From: Bradysia coprophila
Lineage: Eukaryota; Arthropoda; Insecta; Diptera; Sciaridae
DNA length: 64,000 bases
Assembly (NCBI RefSeq): GCF_014529535.1
Contig: NW_023503592.1
Coordinates: 1,487,248 to 1,551,247 of the forward strand
Reading direction: 5' to 3'
The notes under the pieces are model-generated. The model ran no database searches. It was not told the origin of the DNA and saw nothing but the letters and a program-made list of their open reading frames with translations. Position numbers and translations under genes: made by a program. Shown here piece by piece: positions 1 through 10,740 of the stretch (within the stretch, counting starts at the first letter, position 1; the number at the start of each line of letters is the position of its first letter).

Positions 1-304
1 TTAAAATTATGTATCAAAACAATAGCAATCTGGGCATTGGATCCACAAATTCCGGTCGATAAGGTTCTGAAAGTTGAAATCGTCAAATAGAGTTTCACAA
101 ACCTAGTTGGCGTTACAGGAAAAATTTGATGCGCCAACGCCTTCGTGATCAACTCTCAGTCTTAACCTTTTCTTTCAGAACCTTGGATACAACAGACAAT
201 GCCCGATCACGATGTATCAAAGAATGATAAGCATATCTGTATGGTTCATGTATTTTGTGTCTGTCATTTTTGTAGTTTGAATTTTTCTGAATTTTTCATT
301 ACAG
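1..304. other. Non-coding DNA upstream of the LRR exon
   Basis: No convincing exon is seen. A pyrimidine-rich tract ending in ATTACAG at 298-304 is a good 3' splice site for the LRR exon that starts at 305, so this stretch is probably intron. The exon carrying the initiator and signal peptide must lie before the window or is not recognisable here. Confidence 0.5.
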
Positions 305-2090
305 CGAGGACAAACATCACTGCACGGCAGTTCTCGATCGCTACATTCACAGTTCTTCATTAGGATGTCGTACTATTTTTGACGGAGCTCGGAACTCGGA
401 AGTTAATGAGCTGACAATTAGTGGAGAATCTGATGTCATTCCCGATTTGTCGGATGCGGCAACCAAATTTCGAAATTTGGACAGCCTGGTGTTCGAAAAA
501 ATGTCGCTAAAAGTTGTTGAGAGAGACCAACTGGCCCCGTTCGCTAAAATTCGGAAATTGAATTTATCCGCAAATGGAATCAGTCAGTTCGATAGCGACA
601 CTTTCGACGATTTAATTAGTCTTACAAAACTTGACATCAGTTACAATAAGCTGACAGAGCTTCACGCTGATCTTTTCAAAAAACTCGCTGTTCTGGAATT
701 TCTTGATATGAACGGAAATAGGCTGACGACATTACCTGCAACCATCTTTCGATCTAATTGGAAATTCCAACATCTCAAAATGTCTTATAATCAGTTGAAG
801 GAAGTTCATGCGGATCTCTTCAACGACCTTCGAAATCTTGAACAGCTTGAGTTACTGGGAAACAAACTGGTAACCTTACCTACACAATTGTTCCATACCA
901 ACCGAAAAATACAAGTTCTCAACCTTGGCCAAAATCAACTGAAAGAACTTCATGTCGATATCTTTAAAGAACTCATCAACCTGGAATACCTTTATGTGCA
1001 CACAAATAGGCTCGAACTGTTGCCGGCAGACATCTTCCTAAGTAATGGAAAATTGCGACAACTCGCCTTTACCCAAAATCAGCTGAAAGAACTTCATGTC
1101 GCTGTATTGAAAGAACTCCCTAATCTGGAAATTCTTAATGTACACACAAATGAGCTCAAGCTTTTACCTGCAGACATCATTCGAAATAATACAAAGATGC
1201 GACAAGTGAGCTTTGCTCGAAATCAATTGAAAGAACTTCCTGTCGATCTCTTCAAAGAACTGCCCAATCTCCAAAAAATTTATTTGTATGGCAATGAACT
1301 AGAGATCATACTCCCAGGTCTGTTCAAGAATAATCTTGATTTGACATACATAGACCTTGGCCATAATCACTTGAAAGAAGTCCATGTCGAGGAGCTTCGA
1401 AATTTAGAAATCCTTCTCTTAAAGGAAAATCAGCTGGAATCCCTACCCGCAGACACATTTATTAGCAGCAGTAAACTGCAAAATCTCGATCTTAGCGTGA
1501 ATCAGTTGAAAGAACTTCACATCAATCTTTTTCTTAACATTGTCGATCTGCAAATTCTTTATTTACATGCAAATAAACTCGAACTGTTACCGGCAGGCAT
1601 CTTCCGAAATAATAAAAAGTTGCAACAAATCGCCCTCTCCGATAATCAATTGAAAGAGCTTCATGCTGATCTATTCAAAGAAGTTACCAATCTGGAAGTC
1701 CTGCTGTTAAACACCAACAAACTCGAGGTTGTACCTGCTAACATCTTTCGAAATAATGGGAAATTGCGAGGTCTGGGCCTGGGCCGAAACCAATTGAAAG
1801 AACTTCCTATCGATCTGTTCAAAGAACTGTCCAACATCGAAGTAATTTTATTGAATACCAATCAATTAGAGATCATACCACCGGGTCTATTCAGAAATAA
1901 TCGGAAATTGACGCGTATTGATCTGTCGTGGAACAAAATCAAGAAAATTGAACCAGACTTCCATCAAATGACACATGCCGCGTTGAAAACTATCGTTCTT
2001 AATGGAAACGTCTGCATAGACGATATGTGTGGTCCATGTGATGACTTTTCTTTGTTCCAAATTTTCGATAAAATCGACAAGAACTGTTAA
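305..2090 (+). CDS. Secreted leucine-rich-repeat protein, large last exon (5' end incomplete)
   Basis: An open frame runs from the acceptor at 304/305 (one base left over, first full codon 306) to TAA at 2090, giving 594 residues. The first part has two Cys (HHC and LGC) and an acidic stretch, as in N-terminal caps of extracellular LRR proteins. About 20 LRRs of roughly 24 residues follow. They alternate between two types (NQLKELHVDLF and NKLELLPADIF), so the real repeat is a pair of about 48 residues. A C-terminal Cys cap (NVCIDDMCGPC and final NC) closes the solenoid. LRRs of this kind bind proteins and are common in insect extracellular and immune proteins; the ligand cannot be told. There is no in-frame ATG near the exon start, so a signal-peptide exon must lie upstream. 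Two broken relatives lie at 4436-4808 and 5172-5478, which suggests a local gene family. Confidence 0.75.
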
Positions 2091-3217
2091 GGTAAAAGTT
2101 AGGTTTTCATTCAACCATGCTGTCGCTGTGTCAGATATTCATTGTGGATGTATAACTGAATTCGATATAAAATTTAAGCAACGCCATCACCCATGTCTGA
2201 TACACTACATCCATAGCAGGCATCACTTAGCGAGTGATTTCTTAAGTTAAGTTAGTTAAATTTGAGAACCAAGTCTCTAATAGTCTGTGAAATAGTGTAT
2301 AATAACGTAAGTGACGAAGGTGGAATAGAATGTTGTTAACAAAAATTAAATTTGGGTCCTCGGACTAAGGGCTACTAGGGCCCTATGTGTAGCTTGCATA
2401 TAACTGGAGTAAGTTTCATCCGTTTTTCCTAATTTTTGTTCCAGTTCAGAGATAATTGAATGCCGAATAGAATGCTGTTGAAAAAAAAATTAAATGTGGA
2501 TCCTCGAACTGAGTCCGGTACAGGGCCTGTGTAGCATTTATACTCAATAAATTAAAATTTTAGATCAATTTGAAATTTATGTTACATTTGAATGGACGGG
2601 GATTCGTAATTGCGCTATGCGCAATTTCTAAGATCTAAACATTTCATAATAATTGTACTTTAGCTACATTTACGGGCGCAATAGGCTTACGGTAAATGTA
2701 GGGCGACAGACGCGCTAGGGTCACGTACACAATACATATATGGGTACGGGGCTCAGTCGCAGCAAACGCTCCGACTGTTCGTTTAAAGCTAATTTGGAGT
2801 CATATGGAATTGAATTGTAGAACTTCAATATTTGCTGTATATATGGTTCCGCAGTCTACGACAATCAAACTTCAGGAATCAATTTCTACTATTAATTCAC
2901 GAGGGGTAACCGACTGGCCGAAAAGGTGGCAAATGAATTACTAATTCCTTTTAATTGCTTTCAATTCCTTTTATTACTTCAATAACCGGATTAACACCTA
3001 TACTTACCGGATTCGCCATTCAATTCCTATAATTGTAATTAAGTATAGTTTCCACTTAAAAAGAGCACTCCGTTTCGCCTCCGTATACATGACAGTTGTA
3101 AAATAGAACAAAAGAACTGTCACGCAAACGGAGTGGAAATTGAATTTATTTCAATTTTTTACTCCGTTTACGTGACAGTTCTCAGAAAAGGAGATAACAT
3201 CAGAGATTATATTATAA
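2091..3217. other. Intergenic DNA, no gene seen
   Basis: AT-rich sequence after the LRR gene. The only structure noted is a small inverted repeat: AACTGTCACGCAAACGGAGT near 3115 is matched in opposite orientation near 3161-3181. A stretch at about 2690-2780 (GGGTCACGTAC, then CAAACGCTCCGACTG) recurs in related form near 46790-46860, so it is a dispersed repeat. Confidence 0.4.
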
Positions 3218-4020
3218 GAATCTTCAAAGTGGTTGCAAGTGGTGCCACCGAGTCAATTAGGTTTATTACTGGATAATAACACTGCTAGAATTGCTGTTGG
3301 TCTCCGATTAGGCTCTCAATTATGTGAGGAACGTAAGTGTGTTTGTGGTGATACTGTTGGAATAGATGGTTTACATGGTCTATCATGTGCTAAATGTGCA
3401 GAAGGAAAACTCGCTAGACATGATAATGTAAATAACATTTTCTCTCAAGGTTTCTCTATGACAGGTATTCCGAATATAACACAGCCGCCTGGTATATCTA
3501 GAGATGATGGTAAAAGACCAGATGGTTTGACTTTGGTACCATGGAGTCATGGTAGGTCTCTCTTGTGGGATGTAACAATAAGAGATACTATGGCTGCATC
3601 ATATATTCGAGATTCATCGAAGAAAGCACGCTTAGTTGCTGAAAAAGCAGAGAGACATAAGCATAACCATTATATTTCTTTGAAGCAAAATTATTTGTTA
3701 ACACCGATCGCTTTTGAGACTTAGGTTGCATGGGTCCAGAAACAAATAAATTTGTTGATAAATTAGGTTTTCTGATGAAGAGAGAAACTGGTGAAGTTAA
3801 ATCAAAGGAATTTCTTTTACAACGGATTTCGATCGCGATACAACGTGGAAACGCAGCTTGCATTTTGGGTACATTGGGGAAGAATAAGATAGATGACTTT
3901 TATTTATTGTAATTTTATTTTTTGAAAGAAAAGATCGATTTTTTACTGGCTGCGTCATTATTGTGAGCAGTCTTTTTTTTCGCTCAATAAAACTATATTT
4001 TAATTAGTTCAAAAAAAAAA
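3218..4020 (+). pseudogene. 3' end of a dead non-LTR retrotransposon (restriction-like endonuclease region)
   Basis: The frame opens after TAA near 3217 and runs to TAG at 3722-3724. It encodes a CxCG...HGLSC...RHD cysteine/histidine cluster, then RPDG and, about 14 residues on, WDVT. This C/H cluster followed by PD...D resembles the C-terminal restriction-like endonuclease of some non-LTR elements. The protein continues in another frame at 3730-3912 (ending AAC-rich LGTLG), so a one-base deletion near 3722 broke it. An AATAAA at about 3986 and an A-run at about 4010-4020 mark the 3' tail. It is a 5'-truncated, frameshifted copy. The element family is not identified. Confidence 0.6.
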
Positions 4021-4109
4021 TGATTATATTTGGTTTGAATGTAGATTTAGCTGCTTTAAGTGACTTTCCTGGAAGTGACATGAAAGTCATCGGACTATTC
4101 ACAAATCAA

Positions 4110-4362
4110 CTTTCAAATTCAGTGAACACAGATTTTTCCGACCCCCTGAAATAAGAAAGTTACAGCACTCGAAATACTTGCTCAAGTAGAAACTTTTGTA
4201 AGAAAATGTTAGTTGACTTTCATGATTCTTTATGGTTCTAGTGCACATGTAAGTCGACTAACATTTTCTTACAAAAGTTTCTACTTGAGCAAGTATTTCG
4301 AGTGCTGTAACTTTCTTATTTCAGGGGGGTCGGAAAAATCTGTTCACTGAATTTGAAATTGT
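4110..4362. repeat. Large imperfect palindrome (fold-back element)
   Basis: Two arms of about 110 bp, at about 4110-4218 and 4252-4362, are reverse complements with few mismatches and flank a loop of about 35 bp. Each arm contains TACTTGCTCAAGTAGAAAC or its complement. No open frame is inside. It has the form of a MITE or fold-back element. Confidence 0.75.
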
Positions 4363-4435
4363 CGGAAGGATTTTGAAAACATTACGCGCAGGCGATTTTT
4401 AGCATGCAAAAAACTTGCGTAATCTTGTTATCCGT

Positions 4436-4808
4436 AGCTGTTCAAATCTTAAACATATCCCTGGAAACGCATTTGAAGTTACAGCTTGATCTGCCTTGAC
4501 TCGAATGCTTTCCGCGGTCTATCGGTCTACCCAACCTCCGAGAATTAATATTGCTTAATAATCGAATCGAGTCACTGCCACCAGGCCTTTTCCAAGAAAA
4601 TATTTTCTTGACCGGAATTTGGGCTGGTCGAAACAGAATTTCGTCGATTGGATTCAATATCTTCAGGAATCTGTCGCAACTAACTCGCCTCGATTTGCAG
4701 TCATGCTGTGTCGATGCTGTAGTGAAAATAGAAGACATCAATGACGTCTTGCATGAGTGCTTTACGAACTACAAGGAAGACATTCATTACAAATTGAACT
4801 CCACGTAA
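4436..4808 (+). pseudogene. C-terminal LRR fragment
   Basis: The frame at 4551-4808 encodes two to three LRRs (NNRIESLPPGLFQEN, NRISSIGFNIFRNLSQL) and a short tail with two Cys. The type matches the intact LRR gene at 305-2090. Upstream, LRR-like codons (LKHIPGNAF) continue to 4436 but are broken by stops and frame changes at about 4489-4500. It is most likely the decayed 3' end of a duplicated LRR gene; a terminal exon of a separate gene is less likely because no clean acceptor is seen. Confidence 0.5.
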
Positions 4809-5171
4809 AGTTGATTGTTCGCTATGCACTCCAGTGTATTGTCTCGTTAGAACTTACAACACCAGTTGTGTTACACAACGGAGATGTGAAGACAACTTTT
4901 GCTAGATTTTTCGACAAGGCAATTTAATCGAGTGATAGCTCGTTTTGTTCGTATTTGAAGCGAGAACATGAAAGGATAGGTTCTGTGGCCATATAGATCA
5001 AAGTGTAGAAATAAAAAAGTTCGGCTATACATAGTGTCGCGCCCAAAAGCATTTCTTCGTTTGTTTTTTTTTCTTACAGAAGGGGCTAGCGCCACGGACT
5101 CCGCTACCGATCCGTCCAATATGGTTCATTGATTTTTTGTAATTTGAATTTTTCTGAATTTTTTATTACAG
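4809..5171. repeat. Dispersed repeat, second copy near 38.7 kb
   Basis: The segment at about 4930-5070 (CGAGTGATAGCTCGTTTTG, then a region ending in TTCTTCGTT) recurs with clear similarity at about 38712-38860. No gene is seen. The last 40 bases (TTTCTGAATTTTTTATTACAG) match the acceptor region before the intact LRR exon and so belong to the duplicated LRR fragment that follows. Confidence 0.45.
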
Positions 5172-5478
5172 CCAGGACAAACATCACTGGCAGTTCTCGC
5201 TACATTCACAGTTCTTCATTAGGATGTCGTACTATAAGAAGAAGAAGAAGAAGAAGACTATTTTTGACGGAGCTCGGAACTCGGAACCGAATTTCGAAAT
5301 TTGGACAGCCTGGTGTTCGAAAAATTTTTGCTAAAAGTTGTTGAGAGAGACCAACTAGCCCCGTTCGGTAAAATTCGGAAATTGAATTTATCTTCAAATG
5401 GCATCAGTCAGTTCGATGGCGACACGTTCGACGATTTAGTTAGTCTTACAAAACTTGACATTAGCTACAATAAGCTGC
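5172..5478 (+). pseudogene. N-terminal LRR fragment, copy of the exon at 305
   Basis: This piece is nearly identical to about 305-650 of the LRR gene, including the intron acceptor, the HSSSLGC region and the first LRR. It differs by a deletion of about 60 bp after GGAACTCGGAA and by an (AAG)7 insertion at 5236-5256. It stops abruptly after AATAAGCTG at 5478 and runs into unrelated DNA. The reading frame is destroyed. Because the C-terminal fragment lies before the N-terminal one, the arrangement looks like the remains of tandem copies cut by deletion. Confidence 0.7.
5231..5261 (+). mobile_element. (AAG)7 insertion flanked by ACTAT duplication
   Basis: The intact LRR exon has GTCGTACTATTTTTGACG (about 368-385). 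Here the same site reads ACTAT, seven AAG units (5236-5256), then ACTAT again before TTTTGACG. An insertion with a 5-bp target-site duplication fits best. RTE copies in this window end in (AAG)n, so this may be an RTE insertion so short that only the tail was copied. Confidence 0.6.
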
Positions 5479-6134
5479 AGGGCCGTAGCTACTAATGGGC
5501 TTGAGCGGGATGAGCCCACCCTGGAATCTTGCGAGTCCGCCCTGAGAAATACGATTATAATTACATATTCAACCGCTAACTTATCATCAATATGTTTCTT
5601 CTTCTTCTTCTTCAGCCTGTTTATTTCCACATATATCCATCAATACGCGATAAAAGCCGATTTTGATATATTGTGTGTGATATAGACACCTAGGGCGTAG
5701 TCACAGATTTTGACTATTGACAACCAATTTCGAAATTTTTTCTTAGAATTTTTTTCCCAGAAAAAATCGGACAAGGGCTTAGTAGCTATGGACTTCCTTT
5801 ATCAATTCAACCACTTACCCTTCGAGCCATAAAATTTTCGGCTAAGTCACTTTTCTCTGAAAAATCTCGAGAGTCTGATGTCGACAAGTGTGGACTCTAG
5901 TGAATAAGACCGTTCAAGAATTTAAGAATTTCAATCAAATGTCAATTTAACTCCGATGTGGACATTTAACACATTTTTCGCATTTTGATTTTGAGTTAAC
6001 CCAAAAAGCGGTCGATTTTGTGTGCTAATCTTAGTTTTTGGCCATAGCCTTTCAGAATTCCTATGGTTACCCAAAAAAGTCGAACAAATTGCTTTTTGGC
6101 ACCATGGAACTTTACACTAAACTAAACATTTTGG
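5479..6134. other. No gene seen
   Basis: Non-coding apart from the short RTE-like tail at 5597-5622. Open frames here are short and have no recognisable features. Confidence 0.4.
5597..5622 (-). mobile_element. Minimal RTE 3'-end copy
   Basis: The sequence (CTT)n followed by CAGCCTGTTT equals the last 12 or so bases plus tail of the RTE copies at 10.0, 18.3 and 41.8 kb, then diverges. It reads as a 5'-truncated insertion of about 26 bp on the minus strand. A clear target duplication was not found, so chance expansion of a CTT repeat remains possible. Confidence 0.35.
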
Positions 6135-6293
6135 GGGCTGTTCACATATTACGTCACGTTATTTTACGGAATTTTCGACACCCCTCCCTATCGTCACGCA
6201 AAAATGGTTAAATTTGACCAAAGTTTTTAGAACCGTCACATTTTGCTGTAAAAGCACTCTCGATTCGAGCGTGACGTAATATGTGAATAGCCC
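6135..6293. mobile_element. MITE-like element with 23-bp terminal inverted repeats
   Basis: GGGCTGTTCACATATTACGT at the left end is matched in reverse complement at 6271-6293 with one mismatch over 23 bp. The 159-bp element has no open frame. In size, terminal pattern and C-rich interior it resembles the elements at 10941, 35689, 43764 and 55011. Confidence 0.7.
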
Positions 6294-6398
6294 ATTGAGA
6301 GTGAACTGAAAGTTATGGACAGAAATGCTCGTTTGGCATATTAATTTTAGTCAGTAAAGCACAATTTTCAGAATTCGATAGAATATTTTTGGTGGTGC

Positions 6399-6585
6399 TT
6401 GTTCCATTGTACTCTGACATACACCCGAAAGAAATTAAATTCTTTTGTTTTCGGGCCTTTTCCGATTGTTTGGGTCGACCCATCTTCGAACATAGCCATC
6501 CTTTTGACATTACCAGACGGAAAAAAAAAGAATTTTGGAAATTGGATGTGTTTTACTGAAGTTAGAGAACGGCCATCTCTGGACA
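6399..6585 (+). pseudogene. Possible LTR-retrotransposon integrase tail
   Basis: The frame at 6399-6698 includes FVFGPFPIVWVD, then NIAILLTLPDGKKK. A GPF followed by about 10 residues and a hydrophobic strand with LPDGK is the pattern of the GPF/Y module at the end of gypsy-type integrases. No other pol domains are adjacent. It is at most a short relic, and chance resemblance is possible. Confidence 0.3.
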
Positions 6586-6699
6586 ATCACAATATGTACG
6601 GAAAAATGTCTAAACATGTCACTTGCGTCACATCCGCTAAACGTGCGGTCATGATTAGTTTTCATTTCGATAGCTCCATTCTAGGAGACTGGATCTAGG

Positions 6700-7107
6700 A
6701 GTCTTAATGGCAGCCCTGCTAATGAACTGATTTGAATCTATTAACGCTGTTCTCGATAGCTAACTCTGAACAGAACGATTTTTTTTTATCAAACAGTGAC
6801 ATGTACAACCTGTTCTTATAAGCCTTATACTCATGCAAAATTTGACGTCATTACTGGTCCCACCTCGACACAAAATAGTTTGCTACGAAATTGGGCTAAG
6901 CTTTATTTTACAGCCAAATTGATACAATTCAAATTCAACAAAATAATAGAACTGACGTACCTTCATGATAATCACATTTAATAATAATTCCTCTGCGCGA
7001 TCCCCTTGACCATAAAGACTTACGGCGCAGCCACATCCGAAATCACATTAGTGGTCGGTAAATTGGTAGCCCTGCTCAAGAGCAAATAACAAATTAGTCA
7101 CAAAGTC
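6700..7107. other. No gene seen
   Basis: AT-rich intergenic sequence downstream of the minus-strand gene that ends at 7108. No repeat or RNA was recognised. Confidence 0.35.
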
Positions 7108-8593
7108 CTAGCCAGCAGCCATAATGGCCGGAAAAATTACCTCCAATCCACGTTTCCGTTCCTTTTCGCGCAGCACTCTCTCTCTTCGCTTCTTCTGCTC
7201 CTCGATGGCCACCAGGTATTTTCTATCATCATCGGTCATCTCACCCGTATCCACTACCATCGGCAATGGGGCTGTTTGTTCGAGTGCTGTCCGAACACTA
7301 CTACAAATCGTCACTCGCGGAGTCGTTGATCGTCGTGGCTTTAGCATCACACTGTTGAAGTATGAACGGCTGAAAGGTGACGCAAAGCCTTCTGAAAATT
7401 TGACAAAGAGAAATTCCATGAGCTGTGCGTTGTGGACAGATCGAAGCTTCTTTCACTACCGAATTCAGGATTGACAGTCACTGTTCGGGAAACGGAGTCG
7501 CCGTTTGCTTGCGCTTTGATAATGAAAGGTACTTTCTTCCGGGTCACTGGAGCTGGAGCTTTTTCCGGAATCGAAAGTGGAAATCTGGTGCGTGGAAAAG
7601 GAAACTGCAAATGGAATCGGTTTTAGAGGTTGAAAGGGACTGTTGTCACTGTTGATTCGTTACCTGAGTTTTAATCGACATCAAGCTTGGTATACGATGT
7701 ACTTGCCGGACAGGCCCATGCCCATTGGTTCGCGCAACTCGATGTTCGAATCGGCGCATTTTGTTTCTGTTCCTCTTTGCTTTGACTTTCTGCTTTGACG
7801 ATGATGATGAAGACGATGCTGCCGGCGTCGGCGCTAAAATTGGGATCTTATTGGAAACCTTCATGATTCCTTGTGGACCAGGCGACGTTGAAACGACATC
7901 ATCTTTTGGTTCGACCGACCTAGGCTCCAATTTCTCCGGTTCGGTCACAGCTTTTTGTTCGCCATCAAGACTGTCCTGTTCAAGCTGAACCGGTAGAATC
8001 GCTTCAGTTACCGGCTGAGCGTTGTTAAAATCGATGTTATTCTTGAATATGCTTTGCGGCTCTACCGCGTTGTTGGCCAGCTCGGTTGCACTACTTTGCA
8101 GTACGTTCACAAGAGTTGAAATCGATTTGCTCCAAAGATCGTTCGGATAAGTTGAAGCTGGTTCAGTTGGTGAGACTGTTGCTTGCGGCGCGATTGGTGA
8201 AACAGACGCAATGGACATCTTTCTGACAAGCTCGTTTTCGTGTTCTTCACCTAAAATGTTTTCGAAATTCGCGTGACAATTGTTTGTCAATCACTTCAAG
8301 GCGAAATCAGAACACATTTTACGTCGGACCAACGCACTGTCTAGCACCGACGCACCAGTGCGTTGGTCGGACTTAAATGTCCGTGTCGCATGCATCTTCC
8401 CGCGTATAAAGCCAATCGCATATTACCATAATTATCTCCTACTTCGTCCAGTAAGGCATCTTCATGCCGTTGATCCATTGCCACATCCAGCTCGAGTTCC
8501 AGCTCGTAGTCGAGGACTTCTTCATCGATATCAATCGTTTCAATTCTTAAATCGACAAAACAATTGAACTTCCTTATTAGAATATTCCGCCAT
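7108..8593 (-). CDS. Uncharacterised four-exon gene, charged coiled-coil C-terminus
   Basis: Predicted exons (minus strand): 8593-8427, 8250-7664, 7604-7460, 7391-7108; about 393 residues. Each junction has GT/AG and agreeing codon phase. Exon 1 starts ATGGCGGAATATTC and encodes a very acidic stretch (DIDEEVLDYELELELD). Exon 2 is Ser/Pro/Glu-rich with a Ser run followed by a basic KQKVKAKRNRNKMRR segment. The last exon ends with a charged helix (DDDRKYLVAIEEQKKRRERV). The composition suggests a nuclear, RNA-associated protein, loosely like RBM33-type C-termini, but I do not recognise the family. Oddity: exon 1 is in frame only if one T of the four-base run at 8557-8560 is removed. Without that, translation would have to begin at a later ATG (MDQRHED) in exon 1. 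Confidence 0.55.
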
Positions 8594-8629
8594 TAAACCA
8601 TCGCAAAAGGTCGCATTGGAACATAAAGG

Positions 8630-8742
8630 TTGATTTCCTCTTACGCCGTTTAGGCTTCGTTTAGCTAAACCACGCCTCTTTTTGATTGTTTAAAGAGTAA
8701 ACGGAGTGCAAACGGAGCGTAAACGGCGTAAGAGGAAATCAA
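8630..8742. mobile_element. Small MITE-like inverted repeat upstream of the 7.1-8.6 kb gene
   Basis: TTGATTTCCTCTTACGCCGT at 8630 has its reverse complement ending at 8742, with similarity continuing through the GTTTACGCTCCGTTTGC-like inner part. The element is about 113 bp. It lies about 40 bp 5' of the exon 1 ATG of the minus-strand gene, so it could sit in that promoter or 5' UTR. Confidence 0.65.
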
Positions 8743-9099
8743 GCATAAGCCAATTCACGAAAAATCAGTTTTTGTCATCGAAAATTTAATAAATAATTTC
8801 AGCTTTACTTACTCGTTCGACATTGTAATATAACGTCTCGCAAAGCAGCAAAAAGCTGAACACTTTTGATCGAAAAATAAATCAATTTTATTGCCAGTTT
8901 ACCGAATAGGTTATAACTGTCAAATGCTCTGACGTGATATAGCCATAGAGCCAGCAGCAGTAGAGAGGTAGGTCCTGTCAAAGTTGGCTGTAAACTTTGA
9001 GGTGAATCTAATCGAATTCGATTTCAACAATTTTTCCTCTGAAAAGTAGTCGAAACTGCGAAGTCTATTTCGAAGATGTGCATTTTAATGGCAGCCTTA

Positions 9100-9308
9100 G
9101 TGTAGCCTTTAACTGGCCAGATATATCTTTGGAAAACGTTAAATCACTTATGGGGCCCCAGCTCGGGAGGGGTCAACCCAAAATCGATAGTCAAAATAGT
9201 GAGGCTAAGTTCGAAGATGGGCGATTTTGGGTGGACCCCTCCCGAGCTGCGGCCCCATAAGTGATTTAACGTTTTCCGAAGATATCTCTGGCCATTTAAA
9301 GGCTACAC
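9100..9308. repeat. Long near-perfect palindrome
   Basis: Arms of about 88 bp (9100-9188 and 9221-9308) are almost exact reverse complements, including GAACGTTAAATCACTTAT-like and GCTCGGGAGGGGT segments, around a loop of about 30 bp. No coding capacity. It is a fold-back or MITE-type element. Confidence 0.75.
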
Positions 9309-9530
9309 TTGTAAGTGATACGTCAAATGAAAGGTATTTACAATACCGATCGACGAAAAAAAAGTTTATGGAAATTGGATGACCGACTCGTGAGTTAGAC
9401 CCTTTGGTGTGAACTAGGTACAGGGTTGCAAGGCTTCTGACTTGTAACATCTAAGTTATAAGTTGTAGGTCGACAGGGAGGTTGTTGAACCATGATTGAG
9501 TGACTTCCCGTGAAGTCTCGTTAAAGTCAA

Positions 9531-9888
9531 ATCGCCAAGAAAAAAGTAAATCGCCAAAAAAAATCGCCAAAGTGTGAAAAACCACCAAGAAAAATCGCCA
9601 AAGTGTGAAGAAACGCCAATTATTTGATTTTTTTCTTTTTGTCGTTTCTTCTCACTTTGGCGAATTTTCTTGGCGTTTCTTCACACTTTGGCGATTTTTT
9701 TGTCGTTTCTTCACACTGTCGATTTTTTGGCGATTTAAAAAATTCTAAAAAGGTGACGAATTGCCAAAATAAGTCGCCAAAGTGTGAAGAACCGCCAAGA
9801 AAAATCGCCAAAGTGTGAAGAAACGACAAAACGAAAAAAATCAGCTAATTAACGTTTCTTCACACTTTGTCGATTTTTCTTGGCGATT
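9531..9888. repeat. Cluster of CGCCAAAGTGTGAAGAA repeats in both orientations
   Basis: The 17-bp motif CGCCAAAGTGTGAAGAA, with variants, occurs about ten times, alternating with its reverse complement, separated by A- or T-runs and AGAAAAAT spacers. The cluster can fold on itself in many ways. A second cluster at 11970-12361 shares a block of about 150 bp with it. No open frame of interest. Confidence 0.75.
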
Positions 9889-10012
9889 CTGTTGCCAAGG
9901 TATGTATGTGAAGTACAGGCGAACTTGAACCTGCGAATTCTACATTATAGTCAAGTAGTTATGACGATCATTTTATATCACTTTTTAGTGATTTTTGGAA
10001 TTACAAAAAATT

Positions 10013-10740
10013 CTCTTCTTCTTCTTCTTCTTTTTCAGCCTGTTTCTATCCACTGCTGGATGTAGGCCTCTCCAACTTCTTTCCATTTCGTACGATCCAT
10101 TGCCATTTGCTGCCAGTTTGTACCTGCAATATTCTTAATTCCGTTTGTCCATCTCTCTGGTGGTCTACCTATAGCTCGTCTTTTATATGGTCGCCAGTTC
10201 ATGATCTTTTTGGTCCAACGTTCGTCTGTCCTTCTTGCAATATGTCCCGCCCAGCTCCATTTCAGAGATGCTATTCTTTCCATGACATCAACGACCCTGG
10301 TTTGTTGTCGAATCCATTGATTCGTCATTCTGTCTCTGAGTGTTATTCCAAGCATACTCCGTTCCATGGCTCTTTGTGTCACTCTCAATTTATCTTCGGA
10401 TGCTTTCGTTAAAGTTAACGTTTCCGCTCCATAAGTGAGCACTGGAAGGACACAAGTGTCGAAAACTTTGCGTTTCAGACTATTATTCATTTTGCTTTTG
10501 AAAATTAGTCTGAGTTTTCCGAACGCTGCCCATGCAAGACCAATCCTACGTCTTATTTCTGCAGTTTGGTTGTCCAGACCTAACTTCAGTTTATGTCCTA
10601 GATACACATAGCTGTCGACTCGTTCAATGACAGTGTCACCAATTTTGATTTCTCTATCGTCCCCGATGTTGGTCATGACTTTTGTTTTCGATAAGTTCAT
10701 CTTGAGGCCAACTTTGATTGCCTCTTCACTTAACTGTTGT
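10013..10740 (-). mobile_element. RTE-type non-LTR retrotransposon, 5'-truncated copy 1
   Basis: The minus-strand frame 10700-10035 encodes 221 residues of the region after the reverse transcriptase fingers and palm (YVYLGHKLKLG, then LPVLTYGAETLTLT, and RPPERWTNGIKNIAGTNW). This C-terminal region is typical of RTE/craniofacial-development-protein-2-like ORFs. The 3' end is GCTGAAAAAG followed by (AAG)n at 10013-10030. The copy stops at CAACAGTTAAG (10740). The flanks share AAAAATTC (before 10013 and just after 10740), which suggests a target duplication of about 8 bp and ordinary 5' truncation. The catalytic motif is absent, so the copy is inactive. Confidence 0.85.
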
